The notes under the pieces are model-generated. The model was not told the DNA's origin. It saw nothing but the letters and a program-made list of their open reading frames with translations, and searched no databases. A DNA stretch of 64,000 nucleotides, taken from contig JAJLRJ010000007.1 in assembly GCA_024195265.1 (NCBI GenBank), forward strand, positions 10,903,828-10,967,827, written 5' to 3'. The DNA is from Dendrophyllia cribrosa (taxonomy: Eukaryota > Cnidaria > Anthozoa > Scleractinia > Dendrophylliidae). The number at the start of each line of letters is the position of its first letter. Within the stretch, counting starts at the first letter, position 1. Shown in pieces: positions 61,131 through 64,000 of this stretch. The translations under genes and the position numbers were made by a program.

Positions 61131-61710
61131 GTGTGACCCCATTTTTATATCCTAAATGTAAATAATTAACTTACAGGAGATATGGGGCTTTTTGGTGGGA
61201 TCGATGGATGGAATGTGCTGGACACTAATAAATATAGATTCGGACCAAATGACTAGTTTGTTTTGAACTTATTGATAAGCATTTGTTTCGGTGGTCAATT
61301 GCTTTGTTGCGCTGGATTTCGAATCGAACGTTTCAGTTTAGCAAGCGGCCTAATGCTCTTTGTGTCGGTTTCGTGGTTTTGTTTCCTTTCTTTTCTGTTC
61401 TTTTCTTTTTTAGCGTGTGATGAGCGATATCTTTTTCTTTTATTTACATTTGCATTTTTTTGTTAGCGGTTGGCAATTTTATGTAAATATGTTTTTGAGT
61501 CTACTACATTTTTATGGTTACTTCTCCTAAGGAGAGTAGCCACTATCTCACCGTGTTCTAAGAGTGAGTGTCGGCAGTCCTAATCTTCAGATAGTGTCCG
61601 GAATTGCACGATCGGACTTCGATCGACACCGACGCTTGATGTTTGTATTTTCGTGAGCATCGTTCGTGACTTATCGTCGACTATCGTGGTTATCGGCGCC
61701 AATCGGCGAC
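61131..61710. other. intergenic, nothing recognised
   Basis: T-rich on the plus strand from 61370 to 61460. The ORF at 61263-61466 is hydrophobic because of T-runs and is not supported. Confidence 0.4.
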
Positions 61711-61826
61711 ATGTTTCGAATTTCCGTGATCTCTCGTCTTGTTTTCGACATGTTATCGATTGCAACGTTCAGTTCCTTGGCTTCGCCATATTTTTACGTG
61801 TCGATGAGCTTCGCGTTGGTTGAAGG
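61711..61826 (+). CDS. possible first exon of an unknown gene
   Basis: ATG near 61711 opens a frame with a hydrophobic, signal-like start (MFRISVISRLVFDMLSIATF) that meets a strong donor GAAG|GTAAGC at 61826-61827. The frame is also open upstream to 61666. No downstream exon is recognised in the window. Confidence 0.25.
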
Positions 61827-61827
61827 T

Positions 61828-63100
61828 AAGCTTTCACTCTATTATTATGATTTTGTGCTTTTTGCACCAACAACCAGACACAGCTCTCAAGCAATGTCTA
61901 AAATGTTTTTTCCTAAAGGTTTTTTCCGGTTTATTCACAGGTTGTAGAGATTTTCCACCGAAATAACGATTTGCGAACCGAAGGGTTTGTTTGACGTATA
62001 TGATCATCGAGTGATTTGTGCACAAACCAGGACCTCCAATGGCTCCATCAACGCCGTCTAGCGACAAATACTGTCTTTCGAAACTCAAATAATTCCCTTA
62101 TTGGAACGATAAATGTCTTTCGAGACACACATTTTTCCCTTTTGGAATGAAAAATGTCTTTCGAGACACAAATAAGTTTAAGCTTAATTCTCCTATGGAA
62201 ACTAAAAAAGTCTTTCAAGCCACAAATGTCAAATGCTGAAATGGATTTTAATACGCGTTTTACCGCATATCTACGTTGAAATAACATTTTACCCTTCTAA
62301 TTAGTGTTGGTTTTCGTGGCCTAGTGGCGTGGTTCATGTTACTGCAATCAAACAGCAGTCAGACGGCTCGAGTTAAAATCTTGCCGTGAACCTTTTTTTT
62401 CCTTTCTTTTTGCGTTCTTCAAAAGTCGTTACGTTTAATTTTAAAAAAATATATCGAACCGTGTCAGTATAAAAGCATAAGCTCACCGCAATATTGCGTT
62501 ACGCGTTACCATTTCTTATTCATGGGTTGGCTCACAGGAAACTTTCATTATTTACAGTAGTAGCCACATGTAGTCGCCGACTACTTGTTTGGCCGTCGGC
62601 AATTATAGTCTGCGGTTGTGTTTTATTCTTGCGGAGCTTAGCATTCGCGAAAAAGGGGAAATGTGGCTAACAGCTCCCAATTAATAAGTCAGAGCGTATG
62701 ATTATTTAATATTCTGCACAACAGATAACAACAACTCAGTAAAGAGCTGAAAGCCCTTGTTTTCAGGAAAGAACATTTATTGAACTCGACAGCTGTAGTC
62801 GTCTTTAAGAGAAGCAATACATGTTTTTTTTCTCGCCAAACACAAGAAACAGGCAAGGCGTATCTTCGCCTTCTTATAATGTACTTTGCGCCAACGATTG
62901 TAAGGCCCAAAGAGGGAGAAAACGCAATTTTAAAACCCAATTATCTCGTCAAAAACAAGAGGCTTCTTGTATAAAGGAAACGAATTACGAGTCTTTTTGG
63001 ACTTCAGTTCGCCTTCATAAGTGTTTCTTAAGTACTGTGTATATCATTGTAACTTTTTAGATCTTTGTTCAGTTAGTTAAGATGCACGGCACATCAACGG
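61828..63100. other. intergenic with short tandem repeat
   Basis: 62069-62225 holds three to four units of about 50 bp with TGTCTTTCGAGACACA and CCCTT-TGGAA. The remainder shows no gene. ORFs at 62689-63060 are not recognised. Confidence 0.5.
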
Positions 63101-63109
63101 AAAAAATGT

Positions 63110-63230
63110 TGTCGAGAAAGCAGCAAATAAATCGTCATTTTTAAAAAGATCACGATGTATTTTAAATTTGTAAAACATGTTTCGATGTGACTCACATCTT
63201 CGTCATTTACAAAAGTATTTGAAAAACCGT
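63110..63230 (-). mobile_element. possible second Penelope-like tail family
   Basis: On the minus strand GACGAAGATGTGAGTCACAT followed by CGAAACATG resembles the GACGA...CGAAAC block at the end of Penelope-like ORFs, with a different middle. No domain is left. Confidence 0.3.
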
Positions 63231-64000
63231 TGGAACTTATAACAACCTAAAGAAGCTTGCATAATTAACTATGATTACATAAATTAACAACAAAGAAAGA
63301 AGGCGAAAATAATAACAATGTCTAAAGCGTAAGTGTTAGATTGACGTGTTTGACTTGTTGATTTAAATTGGGTGTTTACCAGTTGATGTGCATAACCTCC
63401 TTGACTTTGAGTTGGAATTTTTGCGGAGGCAGAATCGAGGATTTCAAAGCAAGCTGTGGAACAAGATGTGCAGCAAGGTTCCGAGCTTTGTAGATGTTTA
63501 AAGATGTGAGAGGACTTATGTGTACATTCAGAATTAAACCGTTCATTAGAATCAGCTTAAAAGATCCAAAAATACTCCATAGACCTGTTTCTCTTCGCGA
63601 TAGATTTCACCGTTGTCTTATCATTCTTCACCAATTTTTCCAACAATGGAAAAGTAGCGAAATACCCAAGCGTGAAGGTATGTAGGAGTCCTAGGAAACA
63701 CAATTGTTCTTGGCTGCTCAAAACGGGTAAATTAAGCAATAATGATGCAGGGCTTAGACAACGGCGTTCGTACGGAACCGTTAGGTAACTAAATTTAGGC
63801 AATGGTTTTGAATGCAAATAGAAATTTATTATTTATAGTTGAGTGGGCGCGTGCTATTTCATGCGAGCGAGCATGATATAGCAGGGGAACCCCAGAAGTA
63901 TAAATGCCTTTTGTGTCAGAAATCTTCCTAAAAATTTATATTCAACAGATCTTAGTGGCTAAGAAGGAATCAGAATACTTCACTCAGAATGCGAGTATAT
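63231..64000. other. intergenic to window end
   Basis: No gene recognised. A hairpin GTGCTATTTCATGC with complement around GAGCGA lies at 63851-63882. Confidence 0.45.

Overview
The window is a piece of animal nuclear genome: short exons, GT-AG introns, no bacterial gene order, and a dense load of eukaryotic transposable elements. The mix of elements (Penelope-like retroelements with GIY-YIG domains, many small palindromic elements, several non-LTR reverse-transcriptase remnants, a tRNA-derived SINE) and the TFIP11 protein sequence suggest a cnidarian, most likely an anthozoan such as a stony coral. That assignment is inference; no species marker is present.

The only host protein gene I can support fully is TFIP11 (tuftelin-interacting protein 11, the Ntr1/Spp382/STIP spliceosome-disassembly factor). 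It lies on the minus strand from ATG at 32917 to stop at 3109. I assembled 26 coding exons by hand; every junction is GT-AG and the frame stays open for 837 codons. The protein has the acidic TIP N-terminal region, a G-patch near residues 147-192 and the long GCFC-type helical region. A YY1-like motif at 33073-33084 fits a TATA-less promoter just upstream.

The introns hold most of the interest. Intron 22 (5035-10768) carries a 4.4-kb foldback element with arms over 1.6 kb, TTAA target duplications and a nested hAT element with an 8-bp duplication. Intron 7 (24018-28319) carries a 3.1-kb element with long terminal inverted repeats and an AT-rich core with a broken GIY-YIG ORF. Intron 13 has a LINE fragment inside a CAGT-rich repeat, intron 11 a tRNA-derived SINE, intron 9 a 35-bp minisatellite, and introns 14, 18 and 7 copies of one TTAA-flanked MITE family whose middle is amplified in intron 18.

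From about 33 kb to 64 kb I see no confident host gene. The region holds foldback hairpins, MITEs, a tandem array (about 36.3-45.1 kb, three units), one unit of which carries a 1.9-kb TTAA-flanked insertion whose empty site survives in the next unit, a LINE remnant (45.4-46.5 kb), a Penelope-like element in head-to-head form with a 12-bp target duplication (47.08-47.84 kb), a Harbinger remnant split by another TTAA element (49.3-51.4 kb), and repeat-rich AT-rich DNA to the end. Two short ORFs (57858 and 61711, plus strand) could be first exons but are weak.

Taken together this is one housekeeping splicing gene in repeat-dense DNA. TTAA-target and TA-target cut-and-paste elements are the dominant recent insertions.
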